DNA of 64,000 bases from Paraglaciecola sp. L3A3 (lineage in GTDB: Bacteria; Pseudomonadota; Gammaproteobacteria; Enterobacterales; Alteromonadaceae). The DNA is taken from contig NZ_CP047023.1 in NCBI RefSeq assembly GCF_009796765.1, forward strand, positions 1,409,501 through 1,473,500, read 5' to 3'. Under the pieces are notes generated by a model, which saw only the letters and a list, made by a program, of their open reading frames with translations, made no database searches and was not told the DNA's origin. This document shows, one piece after another, positions 52,607-63,476 of this stretch. The position numbers and the translations under genes are program-made. How positions within the stretch are numbered: position 1 is the stretch's first letter; each line of letters opens with the position of its first letter.

Positions 52607-53752
52607 TTATATACTGGCTTTTAAGCGTTCTGCTAAATCTGTTTTTTCCCAAGGGAATTCGTCGCGTCCAAAGTGGCCGTATGCTGCTGTCGGCTGATAA
52701 ATAGGGCGTTCAAGATCTAACATCTTTATTAAACCGTAAGGTCTAAGTTCAAAGTTGTTACGTATTAGTTCAATCAATTTGGCTTCAGATATTTTACTAG
52801 TACCAAATGTATCTACATTAATAGATGTAGGCTCGGCAACACCAATAGCATAAGACACTTGAATTTCACATTTGTCAGCTAAGCCTGCAGCAACAATATT
52901 TTTTGCAACATAGCGGGCTGCATAAGCAGCAGATCTATCGACTTTTGATGGGTCTTTACCAGAAAATGCACCGCCACCGTGACGAGCCATACCACCATAG
53001 GTATCAACTATTATTTTACGTCCAGTTAAGCCACAATCACCCATAGGACCGCCAATAACAAAACGACCTGTGGGGTTAATAAAATATTTAGTTTTTGGTG
53101 TTAACCATTTTTCTGGCATCACTGGCTTAATGATTTCTTCCATTACGGCTTCGCGCAAATCTGCAGTACTAATCGAATCACAATGTTGAGTCGATAATAC
53201 GATTGCGTCTACGCCCACAGGTTGGCCATCTTCATAAATGAAGGTGACTTGGCTTTTGGCGTCAGGGCGTAACCAATTTAAGGTACCATTTTTACGTACT
53301 TCAGCTTGGCGTTTAACTAATCTGTGGGAATAAGTAATAGGGGCTGGCATTAACACGTCAGTTTCGTTGCTAGCATAACCAAACATCAAACCTTGATCGC
53401 CAGCGCCTTGCTCTTCAGGAGAAGTACGGTCAACCCCTTGATTGATATCAGGAGATTGTTTACCAATTGCATTTAAGATGGCACAAGAGTCTGCATCAAA
53501 GCCCATATCTGAGTGCACATAGCCTATTTCGCGCACTGTTTTGCGAGTAATTTCTTCAATATCGACCCATGCAGAGGTGGTTACTTCACCGCCCACTAAC
53601 ACCATGCCGGTTTTAACAAATGTCTCACACGCTACACGGGCTTTGGGATCTTGAGTTAAAATGGCGTCTAGTACCGCATCAGATATTTGATCGGCAATTT
53701 TATCAGGATGTCCTTCGGATACTGATTCTGATGTAAATAAATGTGCTGTCAT
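52607..53752 (-). CDS. metK: S-adenosylmethionine synthase
   Basis: A 381-residue enzyme that makes SAM from methionine and ATP. It has [16 protein letters not shown] (15-30), the [12 protein letters not shown] hexapeptide region, and [19 protein letters not shown] (phosphate-binding). Its length is standard. The promoter carries a tandem array of MetJ-type boxes. Confidence 0.98.
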   Translation of the reverse strand: MTAHLFTSESVSEGHPDKIADQISDAVLDAILTQDPKARVACETFVKTGMVLVGGEVTTSAWVDIEEITRKTVREIGYVHSDMGFDADSCAILNAIGKQSPDINQGVDRTSPEEQGAGDQGLMFGYASNETDVLMPAPITYSHRLVKRQAEVRKNGTLNWLRPDAKSQVTFIYEDGQPVGVDAIVLSTQHCDSISTADLREAVMEEIIKPVMPEKWLTPKTKYFINPTGRFVIGGPMGDCGLTGRKIIVDTYGGMARHGGGAFSGKDPSKVDRSAAYAARYVAKNIVAAGLADKCEIQVSYAIGVAEPTSINVDTFGTSKISEAKLIELIRNNFELRPYGLIKMLDLERPIYQPTAAYGHFGRDEFPWEKTDLAERLKASI

Positions 53753-53798
53753 ATTTCTGCCTTTATATAAACTTTGATCGGTATTTTAGTAGTCCATT

Positions 53799-53854
53799 AT
53801 TCTATCAATTCATCCCATAAATACAAGTCTTTACTTCTAGACGTCCAAACGGCT
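53799..53854 (-). promoter_or_regulatory. metK promoter with tandem MetJ boxes
   Basis: On the minus strand TTGTAT (53826-53821) and TAGAAT (53804-53799) are 16 bases apart, ahead of metK. Four adjacent octamers at 53823-53854 resemble the MetJ box AGACGTCT: ACAAGTCT (6/8), TTACTTCT (5/8), AGACGTCC (7/8), AAACGGCT (6/8), given on the plus strand. The first overlaps the -35 box, so MetJ with SAM would block transcription. metJ itself is not in the window. Confidence 0.65.
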
Positions 53855-54027
53855 GAAATTTAAATCGACTAAGGTGTGAATAAAAGTCATATAAAAATGC
53901 CCTTTCGTAAGCTTTTTAGCATTGCAGTTAGTGGTCGGCTAATAGAGAATAACGGACTATTTTGGAAAGTGTGCCTATCTGCATGATATTTATACTTTCT
54001 TATCCTATGAATTAGTCAGGAGACAAC

Positions 54028-56019
54028 ATGCCTTCACGTCGAGAACTCGCCAACGCAATCCGTGCACTTAGTATGGACGCCGTTCAAAAAGCCAAATCAG
54101 GTCACCCAGGTGCACCTATGGGAATGGCAGATATTGCTCAAGTTTTATGGAGTGACTTTCTAAATCACAACCCAACCAATCCAGATTGGGTTAACCGCGA
54201 CCGTTTTGTATTGTCAAACGGCCATGGTTCAATGTTGATTTATTCATTATTGCATTTATCGGGTTACGCTTTACCAATTGAAGAATTGGCGCAGTTTAGA
54301 CAACTACATTCTAAAACACCTGGTCATCCAGAATATGGTTACACCGCGGGTGTTGAAACCACTACAGGTCCTTTAGGTCAAGGTATTGCAAATGCTGTAG
54401 GTATGGCTGTTGCGGAAAAAACTTTAGCCGCTCAATTTAATAAGCCTGGTCATGACATAGTTGATCACTACACTTATAGCTTTTTAGGTGACGGCTGTTT
54501 AATGGAAGGTGTTTCTCACGAAGCATGTTCATTAGCGGGTACTTTAGGTTTAGGTAAACTTATCGCATTTTGGGATGACAACGGTATTTCTATTGATGGT
54601 GAAGTAGAAGGCTGGTTCACCGACGATACACCTGCTCGTTTTAAAGCTTACGGTTGGCATGTGATTGCTGATGTTGATGGCCATGATGCAGACGCCATTG
54701 CTGCAGCTATTGCAGAAGCTAAATCAGTAACTGATAAACCCACCATGATTTGTTGTAAAACTATCATTGGTTTTGGTTCTCCGAATAAATCAGGTAGTCA
54801 TGATTGTCACGGTGCTCCATTAGGTGATGATGAAATTGCTGCTGCTCGTGAATTCTTAAATTGGCCATATGCACCATTTGAAATTCCTGCTGACGTATAT
54901 GCTGGTTGGGATGCTAAAGATGCAGGTTCTAGTAAAGAACAAGATTGGAATGCTAAGTTTGACGCTTACGCAGCTGCTTTTCCTGAACTAGCAGCAGAGT
55001 TCAAACGTCGTATGACTGGCGATTTACCTGCAGATTTCTCAGCTAAAGCTGACGCTTTTATTCAAGAATGCCAAGATAAGTCTGAAAATATTGCAAGTCG
55101 TAAAGCTTCACAAAACTCTATCGAAGCCTTTGCTAGTATTTTGCCTGAAGTGTTAGGAGGTTCTGCTGATTTAGCCGGTTCTAACTTAACATTATGGTCT
55201 GGTGCTAAAGGTTTAACCGCTGAAGACGCTAGCGGTAACTACATCTATTACGGTGTTCGTGAGTTTGGTATGACAGCCATTATGAATGGTATTGGTCTGC
55301 ACGGTGGTTTCCGTCCTTACGGTGCTACTTTCTTAATGTTTATGGAATATGCTCGTAACGCGTTAAGAATGTCAGCCTTAATGGGTATTCCAAATATTCA
55401 GGTTTATACACATGATTCAATTGGTCAAGGTGAAGATGGTCCAACTCACCAGCCAATCGAACAAGTTGCAAATTTACGTTTGACTCCAAACATGGATACA
55501 TGGCGTCCGTGTGATGCAGCTGAAACAGCGACTGCATGGAAATTTTCTCTAGAACGTAAGGATGGTCCTTCTTCTTTAATCTTTAGCCGTCAAGGTTTGC
55601 CAGCGCAAGCTCGTGATGCTGTACAGCTTAAAGATATCGCTCGTGGTGGTTATGTCTTAAAAGATACTGCGGGTACACCAGATGTGATCATTATTGCTAC
55701 GGGTTCTGAAGTCGGTATTAGTGTTGATGCTGCAGAACAACTTGCTGCTCAAGGGATCGCTGCACGAGTGGTGTCTATGCCTTGTACTTCAGTTTTTGAT
55801 AAGCAAGATACAGATTATAAAGAATCGGTATTACCAGCAGCGATTACTAAACGTGTGGCGGTTGAAGCGGCTCATGTTGATTACTGGTATAAATATGTAG
55901 GCTTTAATGGCGCTATTGTAGGTATGTCTACATTTGGTGAGTCTGCACCTGGCGGCGAATTGTTGAAACATTTTGGTATTACTGCTGATGCAGTAGTAGA
56001 AGCCGCTAAAGGTTTATAA
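54028..56019 (+). CDS. tkt: Transketolase
   Basis: A 663-residue thiamine diphosphate enzyme that moves two-carbon units between pentose and triose/hexose phosphates. Visible: [29 protein letters not shown] at the start, [13 protein letters not shown] (cofactor motif, near 154-166), [25 protein letters not shown], and [15 protein letters not shown] precedes the ATG. It starts a series tkt-epd-pgk-fda linking the pentose pathway, B6 precursor synthesis and lower glycolysis. A terminator follows. Confidence 0.98.
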   Translation: MPSRRELANAIRALSMDAVQKAKSGHPGAPMGMADIAQVLWSDFLNHNPTNPDWVNRDRFVLSNGHGSMLIYSLLHLSGYALPIEELAQFRQLHSKTPGHPEYGYTAGVETTTGPLGQGIANAVGMAVAEKTLAAQFNKPGHDIVDHYTYSFLGDGCLMEGVSHEACSLAGTLGLGKLIAFWDDNGISIDGEVEGWFTDDTPARFKAYGWHVIADVDGHDADAIAAAIAEAKSVTDKPTMICCKTIIGFGSPNKSGSHDCHGAPLGDDEIAAAREFLNWPYAPFEIPADVYAGWDAKDAGSSKEQDWNAKFDAYAAAFPELAAEFKRRMTGDLPADFSAKADAFIQECQDKSENIASRKASQNSIEAFASILPEVLGGSADLAGSNLTLWSGAKGLTAEDASGNYIYYGVREFGMTAIMNGIGLHGGFRPYGATFLMFMEYARNALRMSALMGIPNIQVYTHDSIGQGEDGPTHQPIEQVANLRLTPNMDTWRPCDAAETATAWKFSLERKDGPSSLIFSRQGLPAQARDAVQLKDIARGGYVLKDTAGTPDVIIIATGSEVGISVDAAEQLAAQGIAARVVSMPCTSVFDKQDTDYKESVLPAAITKRVAVEAAHVDYWYKYVGFNGAIVGMSTFGESAPGGELLKHFGITADAVVEAAKGL

Positions 56020-56083
56020 ATAATCACAATATATTTAAGGTTTTAACTGGTGTTCACTTCCGGTTAACCTTAAGTCAGGATAG

Positions 56084-56114
56084 AATAGGGCGCTTTTTAG
56101 CGCCCTATTTTTTT
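56084..56114 (+). terminator. Terminator between tkt and epd
   Basis: AATAGGGCGC and GCGCCCTATT form a 10-bp stem with a T-rich loop and a run of T residues after it. Confidence 0.88.
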
Positions 56115-56143
56115 AGGTTCTTTTATACAAGTATCTGGATGTC

Positions 56144-57178
56144 ATGATTCGTATAGCAATAAATGGTTTTGGTCGTATTGGTAGAAACGTGTTGCGTGCA
56201 CTTTATGAAAGTGGTCAGAATCAATTTATAAAAGTGGTAGCAATTAATGAAGTGGCTTCTCCAGAAGGAATAGCACATCTTTTAAAATACGACACTTCTC
56301 ATGGGCGCTTCGCCTCGTCAGTTAACCTGAAAGTACTTAATGCAACAGAGCAGTATTTAAATGTAGATGAAGACGATATTGCTTTATTACATTGTAGAGA
56401 AATCAAAGACTTAGATTGGCAGAAGTATAATGTTGACATAGTCTTGGAATGTACTGGAGCTTTTGGCGAGCGTAAATGGGGACAAACACATTTAGATCAG
56501 GGGGCTAAACAAGTATTGTTTGCCGAGCCTGCAAGCCCAGACGTCGATGCCACTATTATCTATGGGATTAATGATCATATACTCACTAGCCAACACAGAA
56601 TTGTGTCTAATGGTTCATGCACCACAAATTGTATCGTGCCTATTATTCAAACTTTAGATCAGGCTTTTGGAGTTAATAGCGGTGCTATTACTACTATTCA
56701 TTCATCTATGCATGATCAGCAGGTGATCGACGCTTATCATCCTGATTTAAGACGTACTCGCGCCGCAAGCCAATCTATTATTCCTGTTGATACTAAATTA
56801 GCTGCCGGGATTGAGCGAATTTTACCTAAGTTTGCTGGCAAGTTTGAAGCGATAGCAGTACGGGTGCCAACCATTAATGTAACGGCTATGGATTTAAGCG
56901 TGACGCTAAATTCAGAAACCAATGTGGCAGGCGTCAATCAAGTTTTACAAGCGGCTAAGTTAGGCAGTTTAAATGGCTTGCTTGATTATACTGAAATACC
57001 TTTAGTGTCTTGTGATTTTAATCATGATCCACATTCTTGTATCGTTGACGGTACACAGACGCGGGTCAGTCATAAACAATTAGTAAAAACCTTAGTTTGG
57101 TGTGATAACGAGTGGGGGTTTGCCAATAGAATGATAGACACCTGCCGTGCAATGTATCGCGCTTATCATGCTGAATAA
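56144..57178 (+). CDS. epd: D-erythrose-4-phosphate dehydrogenase
   Basis: A 344-residue GAPDH-family enzyme. It has the NAD site [26 protein letters not shown] with the active-site Cys, and the C-terminal [11 protein letters not shown]. Epd-type features are its length, the [24 protein letters not shown] segment and its position before pgk. It oxidises erythrose 4-phosphate to 4-phosphoerythronate, the first step of pyridoxal phosphate synthesis. Confidence 0.92.
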   Translation: MIRIAINGFGRIGRNVLRALYESGQNQFIKVVAINEVASPEGIAHLLKYDTSHGRFASSVNLKVLNATEQYLNVDEDDIALLHCREIKDLDWQKYNVDIVLECTGAFGERKWGQTHLDQGAKQVLFAEPASPDVDATIIYGINDHILTSQHRIVSNGSCTTNCIVPIIQTLDQAFGVNSGAITTIHSSMHDQQVIDAYHPDLRRTRAASQSIIPVDTKLAAGIERILPKFAGKFEAIAVRVPTINVTAMDLSVTLNSETNVAGVNQVLQAAKLGSLNGLLDYTEIPLVSCDFNHDPHSCIVDGTQTRVSHKQLVKTLVWCDNEWGFANRMIDTCRAMYRAYHAE

Positions 57179-57219
57179 ATCAATTAATCAATTTTTTAAA
57201 TCATTATTAAGGATCAATT

Positions 57220-58386
57220 ATGTCTGTTATTAATATGTCAGATTTGCAACTAGCGGGTAAACGAGTATTAATTCGTGAAGATTTAAACGTGCCAGTAAAA
57301 GATGGGCAAGTCACTTCTGATGCGCGTATTCGTGCTTCATTACCTACTATTAAAGCAGCTGTTGCGGCAGGGGCTAAAGTGATGGTGATGTCTCACTTAG
57401 GTCGTCCAACTGAAGGTGAATATGCCGAAGAGTTTTCACTATTACCAGTGATTAAGTACTTGCAAGACAATACAGACTTAACTGTTCGTCTAGAAAAAGA
57501 TTACTTAGCTGGCGTTGAAGTCAATGCCGGTGAAGTGGTGGTATTAGAAAACGTCCGTTTTAATAAAGGCGAAAAAAATGACGACGAAATTCTAGCTAAA
57601 CAATATGCCGCTTTGTGTGATATCTATGTAATGGATGCTTTTGGTACGGCTCACCGCGCACAAGCTTCAACACATGGTGTAGGTGTTCATGCTCCTGTTG
57701 CTTGTGCTGGTCCTTTATTGGCTGGTGAACTTGCTGCTTTGGGTAAAGCATTAAATAATCCTGAGCGTCCATTAGTTGCCATTGTTGGTGGTTCAAAAGT
57801 ATCCACAAAATTAACGGTGTTAGATGCGCTTTCTAAAATTGCAGATCAATTGGTTGTGGGTGGCGGAATTTCAAATACTTTCGTTGCGGCGCGTGGCAAC
57901 AATGTCGGTTTATCTTTGTATGAAAAAGATTTAATTCCAGAAGCTAAGCGTTTAATGGAGTCTTTAGATATCCCTGAAACAGTTGACGTAAGAGTTGGCA
58001 AAAACTTCTCTGACCAAGAGCCTGCTGTGATTAAAGCGGCAAATGAAGTGCAAGATGATGAAGAAATCATGGATTACGGCCCACAAACCGCTGAAAATGT
58101 AGCGGCAATTTTACGTAAAGCTAAAACAATTCTGTGGAATGGCCCATGTGGAGTTTTCGAATTCGATAACTTCTCTAAAGGAACTGAAGTCGTGGCTCGT
58201 GCTATTGCCCAAAGTGATGCCTTCTCTATCGCTGGTGGCGGAGATACATTAGCAGCCATTGATAAATGGGGACTTGAAGATCAGATCTCTTATATTTCTA
58301 CAGGTGGCGGTGCTTTCTTAGAATTTGTTGAAGGTAAAGTGTTACCAGCCGTTGCTATGTTAGAAGCGCGTGCAGCTAATAAATAA
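57220..58386 (+). CDS. pgk: Phosphoglycerate kinase
   Basis: A 388-residue bacterial Pgk. It has [56 protein letters not shown] and the nucleotide motif [10 protein letters not shown], ending [22 protein letters not shown] precedes the start, 41 bp after epd. Confidence 0.98.
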   Translation: MSVINMSDLQLAGKRVLIREDLNVPVKDGQVTSDARIRASLPTIKAAVAAGAKVMVMSHLGRPTEGEYAEEFSLLPVIKYLQDNTDLTVRLEKDYLAGVEVNAGEVVVLENVRFNKGEKNDDEILAKQYAALCDIYVMDAFGTAHRAQASTHGVGVHAPVACAGPLLAGELAALGKALNNPERPLVAIVGGSKVSTKLTVLDALSKIADQLVVGGGISNTFVAARGNNVGLSLYEKDLIPEAKRLMESLDIPETVDVRVGKNFSDQEPAVIKAANEVQDDEEIMDYGPQTAENVAAILRKAKTILWNGPCGVFEFDNFSKGTEVVARAIAQSDAFSIAGGGDTLAAIDKWGLEDQISYISTGGGAFLEFVEGKVLPAVAMLEARAANK

Positions 58387-58722
58387 TCGTTATTAGGAAT
58401 AAGTATGTGAATACTTATTCCTCTTTGTTGGTTTAAATAGTTATATCAGAAATTTGATAAGGTTTGATATAGTGTTATCAAGCCTTAACAAGCTAATAGG
58501 TAAATAAGAGGCGATAGACTTCGTTTGCCTAATAAAATTCGAATAATAAGAAGAGCTTAGCTCTCAATAATTTGGAACGATTTACCCTACGTTTTGCTTT
58601 TTAGAGCCGTTTTTGCTTATCCATAAAAAAGTATCAATACTAGGTTATTTCATTCCTTATAACTCTAACCCTACAAAACCGTTAAAAAAACGGTTAACGA
58701 CACTTATTAAGGAGTGCTTCAT
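58387..58722. other. Intergenic region between pgk and fda
   Basis: A 336-bp gap without a gene. It contains a small AACCGTT-AAAAA-AACGGTT palindrome (58678-58696) 26 bp before the fda start, which could be an operator or weak hairpin. Nothing else is recognised. Confidence 0.4.
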
Positions 58723-59622
58723 ATGTCATCAAAAACACAGTTGGATATGCATAAAAAAATCAGTCAAAAAAATGGTTTTATTGCGGCCTTGGATCAAAGT
58801 GGAGGCAGCACGCCTAAAGCTTTAGCTGTATATGGTATCAGTGAGTCTGAATATCAAAATGATGAAGAGATGTTTACTAAGGTGCATGAAATGCGTACAC
58901 GTATTATCACATCAGATGTATTTGATGGAGAACGTACCTTAGGAGCCATTTTGTTTGAAAATACTTTAGATAGAGACATTGCTGGTCAACCTACTGCTAA
59001 ATATTTATGGCAAGTTAAGAATATTGTGCCATTTCTAAAAGTCGATAAAGGCCTTGAAGCTGAAGATAATGGCGTTCAGTTATTAAAACCTATCGTGAAT
59101 CTAGATGAGTTATTAGCGAAAGCGAATGCCCAAGATGTATTTGGTACTAAAATGCGCTCACTGATCAAACAAGCCAATGCTTTTGGTATTGAGTCTATTG
59201 TGGCGCAGCAGTTTAAAGTGGGTAAACAGATATTAGCTGCTGGTTTGATGCCAATATTGGAACCTGAGTTAGATATTCATTGCCCAGAAAAAGCAAAAGC
59301 TGAAGTGATGTTGAAAGCGTCTATTTTACAGCACCTTGATGACTTAGATGCAGATCAGCAAGTCATGTTGAAGTTAACATTGCCTGAAGAAGCTAATTTT
59401 TATCAGGAGTTAGTTAAACACCCTAAAGTGTTAAAAGTAGTGTCACTATCAGGTGGCTACTCTCAAGCAGAAGCTAATGCCAGATTAATAAAGAATAATG
59501 GCGTTATTGCTAGCTTTTCTAGAGCTTTGTCAGAAGGTTTAAGTGCTAAACAAACCGATGCTGAATTTAATAAGATAATGGATACATCTATCCAAAACAT
59601 TTATCTTGCTTCACAAAGCTAG
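58723..59622 (+). CDS. fda: Class I fructose-1,6-bisphosphate aldolase
   Basis: A 299-residue Schiff-base (class I) aldolase. KNGFIAALDQSGGSTPKAL, then FLKVDKGL..E.NGVQL.KPI, FGTKMRS, PI.EPE and LSGGYS..EAN match the bacterial class I enzyme of Staphylococcus (FdaA) almost step for step. It replaces the class II fbaA often found after pgk. The ATG at 58723 was chosen because AAGGAG precedes it. Confidence 0.93.
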   Translation: MSSKTQLDMHKKISQKNGFIAALDQSGGSTPKALAVYGISESEYQNDEEMFTKVHEMRTRIITSDVFDGERTLGAILFENTLDRDIAGQPTAKYLWQVKNIVPFLKVDKGLEAEDNGVQLLKPIVNLDELLAKANAQDVFGTKMRSLIKQANAFGIESIVAQQFKVGKQILAAGLMPILEPELDIHCPEKAKAEVMLKASILQHLDDLDADQQVMLKLTLPEEANFYQELVKHPKVLKVVSLSGGYSQAEANARLIKNNGVIASFSRALSEGLSAKQTDAEFNKIMDTSIQNIYLASQS

Positions 59623-59639
59623 TTAACCGTACAAATTAT

Positions 59640-59668
59640 AAGTCGGGTGTTTTTATGCTCGACTTTAT
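59640..59668 (+). terminator. Probable terminator after fda
   Basis: AAGTCG and CGACTT form a short stem, extended by partial pairing inside, then TTATTT. It lies about 18 bp after the stop and is weaker than the others in the window. Confidence 0.5.
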
Positions 59669-59735
59669 TTGTTTTCCTCGCGTTTTTGAGTAGTATTTAA
59701 CTTAGATTGAATTGAAGCCACAAGGTTCGAGCAGT

Positions 59736-60074
59736 ATGAGTTTATCGCTACCATTACCACTGTATAAAAAACTCACAGTAACCTTTAGAGTCGAACCAGG
59801 ATGTTTAGGTCCTGATGGAATTGAACATATCGAAGGTTTTTGTAAATTTGCTAAGCAGGCCGTGGCAAAATTAGATTCTGATTTTGTGCGTTGGGTGATC
59901 ATCCCTAGATTTGATAAATCTTTAGCTGAAACTGAATATAAAACCAATAATAAAATTCTCGATCACCATAAGGCAGAAAAATATTTACGTGTGTTTGGCA
60001 AAGAATTAGATGACTTTGAAGAGCATTTACAAGACAAGTTATCTATTTTGATTGATGAATATTTGGGACGCTAG
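59736..60074 (+). CDS. Hypothetical protein
   Basis: A 112-residue soluble protein starting MSLSLPLPLYKKLTVTFRVEPGCLGPDG, with a mixed strand-helix pattern and an acidic C-terminal helix. The family is not known to me. AAGG lies about 10 bases before the ATG at 59736; a TTG 24 bases earlier is possible. It stands alone. Confidence 0.65.
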   Translation: MSLSLPLPLYKKLTVTFRVEPGCLGPDGIEHIEGFCKFAKQAVAKLDSDFVRWVIIPRFDKSLAETEYKTNNKILDHHKAEKYLRVFGKELDDFEEHLQDKLSILIDEYLGR

Positions 60075-60377
60075 TATTTTCCGTCGAATGAAGTATTTCT
60101 TATTTTAAGTTTTTAAAATTCTTAGGCTTTGCGTTTAAAACCTCTCTAGCTGCAGCTGCACATTAACTTCTGCGCCACACAAATTCCCCACCTTAGTTGT
60201 TAACAAAAGTCTCATTCGTTAGATATTCTCAGATAATAACCGAAATTTGCCGACTTTATATATTCAAGTTTTGGTAAGTTCAAAGAGGCGTAACCCATAG
60301 TGCAAAATACAAATTTGCATTAATGGTGTTATTATCATACATTTTATAAACCTAATTACACAGTATCTATAAATATT
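60075..60377. other. Intergenic region upstream of the GH2 gene, nothing recognised
   Basis: A 303-bp AT-rich gap. It must hold the GH2 promoter, but no site stands out. Confidence 0.4.
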
Positions 60378-63338
60378 ATGAAAAGTTTCTTATTGGTTTT
60401 ATTGATAATCTCATCTTTCTTATCTGTTATTCGCTTCAGTCATGCTGATAACAGCAATTATTTATCAAGCACACAAGCCTTGCCTTTTGGTTTTCCTAAG
60501 ACAGACAGAACGAAACATTTGTTAAATCAGTCCTGGAAGTTTTATCGGGGTCAAGCTGATGCTAAATTTTATACTAGTGAGTTTGACGACTCGGCTTGGG
60601 AAACAGTGACTATTCCGCATACTTTAGCCTTAACTTCCCTTACTTTAGATGGAGTTGAAGACCAAACGACACAATTATCATTTCATCGAGATGTAGGCTG
60701 GTACCGTAAAAACTTTAGGGTAACCAGTGATCCAGTAAAAAAAGTATTTTTAGAATTTGAAGGTGTACACCAAGTCACAGATGTTTGGGTTAATGGTCAA
60801 CACGTAGGGCAAAATTCAGTAGGAGGATATACACCTTTTCATTTTGATATATCTGAATTTGTTAATCGTGGTCAGTTAAATCAACTGACCATATTGGCCG
60901 ACAATCGGCGAAGCGAAATTGTCCCGCCTGATCCTGGCCCTTTTGATTTTGTGAAATTTAGTGGTTTATATCGTGATGTGTATTTAGTCGAAACTAATCC
61001 CGTGTATGTCACTTTTAACTGGGAAACTATGTATTCTGGCGTAAATATCACCACGCCAACAATTGATCCAGTTAACAAAAATGCCACGATAAATATTAAA
61101 ACAGCGGTTAAAAATACTACTAACCAGTCAGTAGATAGTCAGCTTGTAACTCGAATTATTGATCAAGAAGGTATAGTGGTACTGAAACTTATTACTCAGC
61201 AATTACTTCAATCAGGCCAAGAGTTTCAGTTTAATCAAATAGGTAGTTTAGAAGACAAGGTTCATTTGTGGGATACAGTAAACCCGTATCTTTATCGGGT
61301 GAATAGTGTGGTGAACATAGCTGGAGAAACCGTTGACTTTGTTGAAAATAAAATTGGCCTGCGAAAGTTTGAGCTTGATCCCGAACAGGGCTTTATGCTC
61401 AACGATAAACCGATTGAATTAATTGGTTATAATCGCCATCAACAGTACCCATATATAGGAGATGCTGTGCCCAATTCTCTGCATTATAAAGACATGCTGC
61501 AGTTTAAGCAGTTTGGTTTTAATGTGGTTCGCACCGCTCATTACCCTCAAGATGACGCTTTACTAAAAGCGTGTGATGAATTGGGAATTTTGGTTTACGA
61601 AGAAGCCCCTACTTGGATTTCTATCTCTAAAAATCCTACTTGGTGGGATAATTTAGAACAAGCTGCTCGAGTGATGGTGCGAAACCATCGGAATCACCCG
61701 TCTGTGGTTATCTGGGGAGCGGGGATTAATCACCGGGGTTACGCTCCTCGTCTACATAATGCTGTGAAGCAAGAAGATAGTGTTCGTCTTACTTCCTCGC
61801 AAGGAGCAAGGTGGACCGGCTGGCAAAGTTCTGGCTTGACCGATATTAATGCCACTATGATGTTTGGCCCAGTGTTATGGGATCGTTCAGAGCCCTTGTT
61901 AGGTATGGAGGGAGAACGCGGCGCTCATGCTGTGGCTCCTCATTTGAAAGACCCTAAAATGTTAGGGTTAATATCATGGACAGCTCACGCTTATCACACC
62001 TTTCATCCACGACATGAAAAAGCCAAGAGTGAGGTAGATCGCACGCGCGCTGGCATGATGACCTTCTTTCGTTACCCACGGCCCAGGTTACATTGGTATA
62101 AATCAGAATTTGTAGACAAACCATTTATTAGCATTAATGGTGTATGGCAAAAAGGTGTTGAATCACTACTGGTATACAGTAATGCAGAGCAAGTATCGTT
62201 AGAGCTTGATGGTGTGATTATCGCCAAAGCCAAACCTAGCCAACTAGCGAAGTATGATGGTTTAACTCATCCTCCATTCCATTTTGATCATATTGACTAC
62301 CAACCAGGTAAGCTAGTGGCCAAAGGAACCTTTGCTGATGGCTCTGTGGTTGAAGCGATTAAAAGTACACCTAGTGAAGCGTTTGAAATAAAACTAGAAG
62401 CGGACACTGCGGGACGAGACTTTGTTGCCGACGGGTCTGACGTGTTGATGGTATATGCACACATTCTAGATAAAAACGGTATGTTAGTTGAGGACTTTGC
62501 TCACAAGGTTAAATTTACAGTAATAGGTGATGCCACTGTGATAGGGGATCACTCCAATATCAATGCCAATCCAATGTTCACTGAGTATGGGGTGGCTCCC
62601 GTAATGATTAGGGCTGGTAGCAAAGCTGGAAACATTACCATTATAGCTGAGATTGACAACCTCAAACCTGCCAAGGTAGAGGTGACCTTGAGTGAACATG
62701 ATGACGATATGATCAGAGCCAATGCCGCCGCTATATATGACTATAAAGTAGAACGAGTAGATATAGGTGCGCCTGATCAATTTATTCAGTTTGGTTGGCA
62801 AGGTTGGCTGGGCACAGAACAAAATAATAGTGCTTATCAGTTTAAGGCTTGGTCGAACACCACTGCTCAATTAAGTACTCCCTCTAAGCAAGGTATTATT
62901 CGTTGGTTGGGCGAAATGAATGTAGTCGGAAAATACGGTTTTGCTTACGGTGATGGAGTCATTGCTTTAGATAAAAAAGGGTTAAACCTTACCTTTAGCC
63001 AACTGCCTAAAGGGATCTATAAACTCAATACTTGGCACCATGCCCCAGAATCGAATTCAGACTCAATGGATCCTAATAGAGATAAATTAAAAACACTCAC
63101 TATCAACAAATTACCCTTTGCTAATACCTTAACCGTGCAATCGAAAAATATTATTGGGCCGAGAAAACAACAAACAAAGGTCACACACGGTAAACAAATG
63201 CAATGGCAAACACCTGGTTTACAAACAGTGGTGTTTAAATCAGATGGAAAAAATCCGGTAACCATTAATTATCAAGGTAAGGAAAATGACGGGGTTTGGT
63301 TGAACGCTTTTGAATTGACCGAGTGGCATAGTGAGTAA
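60378..63338 (+). CDS. Exported glycoside hydrolase family 2 protein
   Basis: A 986-residue protein with a Sec signal peptide (cleavage near SHA, residue 23). GH2 layout: jelly-roll sugar-binding domain (about 48-205, WYRKNFRV and GYTPFHFDISEFV), Ig-like domain (about 206-325), TIM barrel (about 335-590, VRTAHYPQDD, NHPSVVIW), Ig-like domains, and a C-terminal carbohydrate-binding-like domain (about 795-985). Where GH2 enzymes have the acid/base in W-x-x-GNE, this one reads WGAGIN with Asn451; a nucleophile candidate is Glu511 or Glu513. The neighbouring sulfatase suggests a sulfated galactan or similar algal polymer. The substrate is unknown. Confidence 0.88.
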   Translation: MKSFLLVLLIISSFLSVIRFSHADNSNYLSSTQALPFGFPKTDRTKHLLNQSWKFYRGQADAKFYTSEFDDSAWETVTIPHTLALTSLTLDGVEDQTTQLSFHRDVGWYRKNFRVTSDPVKKVFLEFEGVHQVTDVWVNGQHVGQNSVGGYTPFHFDISEFVNRGQLNQLTILADNRRSEIVPPDPGPFDFVKFSGLYRDVYLVETNPVYVTFNWETMYSGVNITTPTIDPVNKNATINIKTAVKNTTNQSVDSQLVTRIIDQEGIVVLKLITQQLLQSGQEFQFNQIGSLEDKVHLWDTVNPYLYRVNSVVNIAGETVDFVENKIGLRKFELDPEQGFMLNDKPIELIGYNRHQQYPYIGDAVPNSLHYKDMLQFKQFGFNVVRTAHYPQDDALLKACDELGILVYEEAPTWISISKNPTWWDNLEQAARVMVRNHRNHPSVVIWGAGINHRGYAPRLHNAVKQEDSVRLTSSQGARWTGWQSSGLTDINATMMFGPVLWDRSEPLLGMEGERGAHAVAPHLKDPKMLGLISWTAHAYHTFHPRHEKAKSEVDRTRAGMMTFFRYPRPRLHWYKSEFVDKPFISINGVWQKGVESLLVYSNAEQVSLELDGVIIAKAKPSQLAKYDGLTHPPFHFDHIDYQPGKLVAKGTFADGSVVEAIKSTPSEAFEIKLEADTAGRDFVADGSDVLMVYAHILDKNGMLVEDFAHKVKFTVIGDATVIGDHSNINANPMFTEYGVAPVMIRAGSKAGNITIIAEIDNLKPAKVEVTLSEHDDDMIRANAAAIYDYKVERVDIGAPDQFIQFGWQGWLGTEQNNSAYQFKAWSNTTAQLSTPSKQGIIRWLGEMNVVGKYGFAYGDGVIALDKKGLNLTFSQLPKGIYKLNTWHHAPESNSDSMDPNRDKLKTLTINKLPFANTLTVQSKNIIGPRKQQTKVTHGKQMQWQTPGLQTVVFKSDGKNPVTINYQGKENDGVWLNAFELTEWHSE

Positions 63339-63411
63339 ATAATTAACATAGATTAGGCTGTGGATCTTTGCTGTATAAATTTTAGAGATACATTTTGTGC
63401 GTATAAACAAA

Positions 63412-63447
63412 AAAGGTGTGTTCTAACTATGTTAGGACACACCTTTT
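63412..63447. terminator. Bidirectional terminator between GH2 and sulfatase genes
   Basis: AAAGGTGTGT.CTAAC and GTTAG.ACACACCTTT form a 16-bp stem with one mismatch and a loop of about 4 bases; A and T runs on the two sides serve both convergent genes. Confidence 0.88.
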
Positions 63448-63476
63448 TTACCCTTCTAGATATTTGTTAGAATCGT

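Noticed and set aside
53753..54027. SAM riboswitch upstream of metK.
   Set aside because: No SAM riboswitch fold was seen; MetJ-like boxes over a promoter explain the region better.
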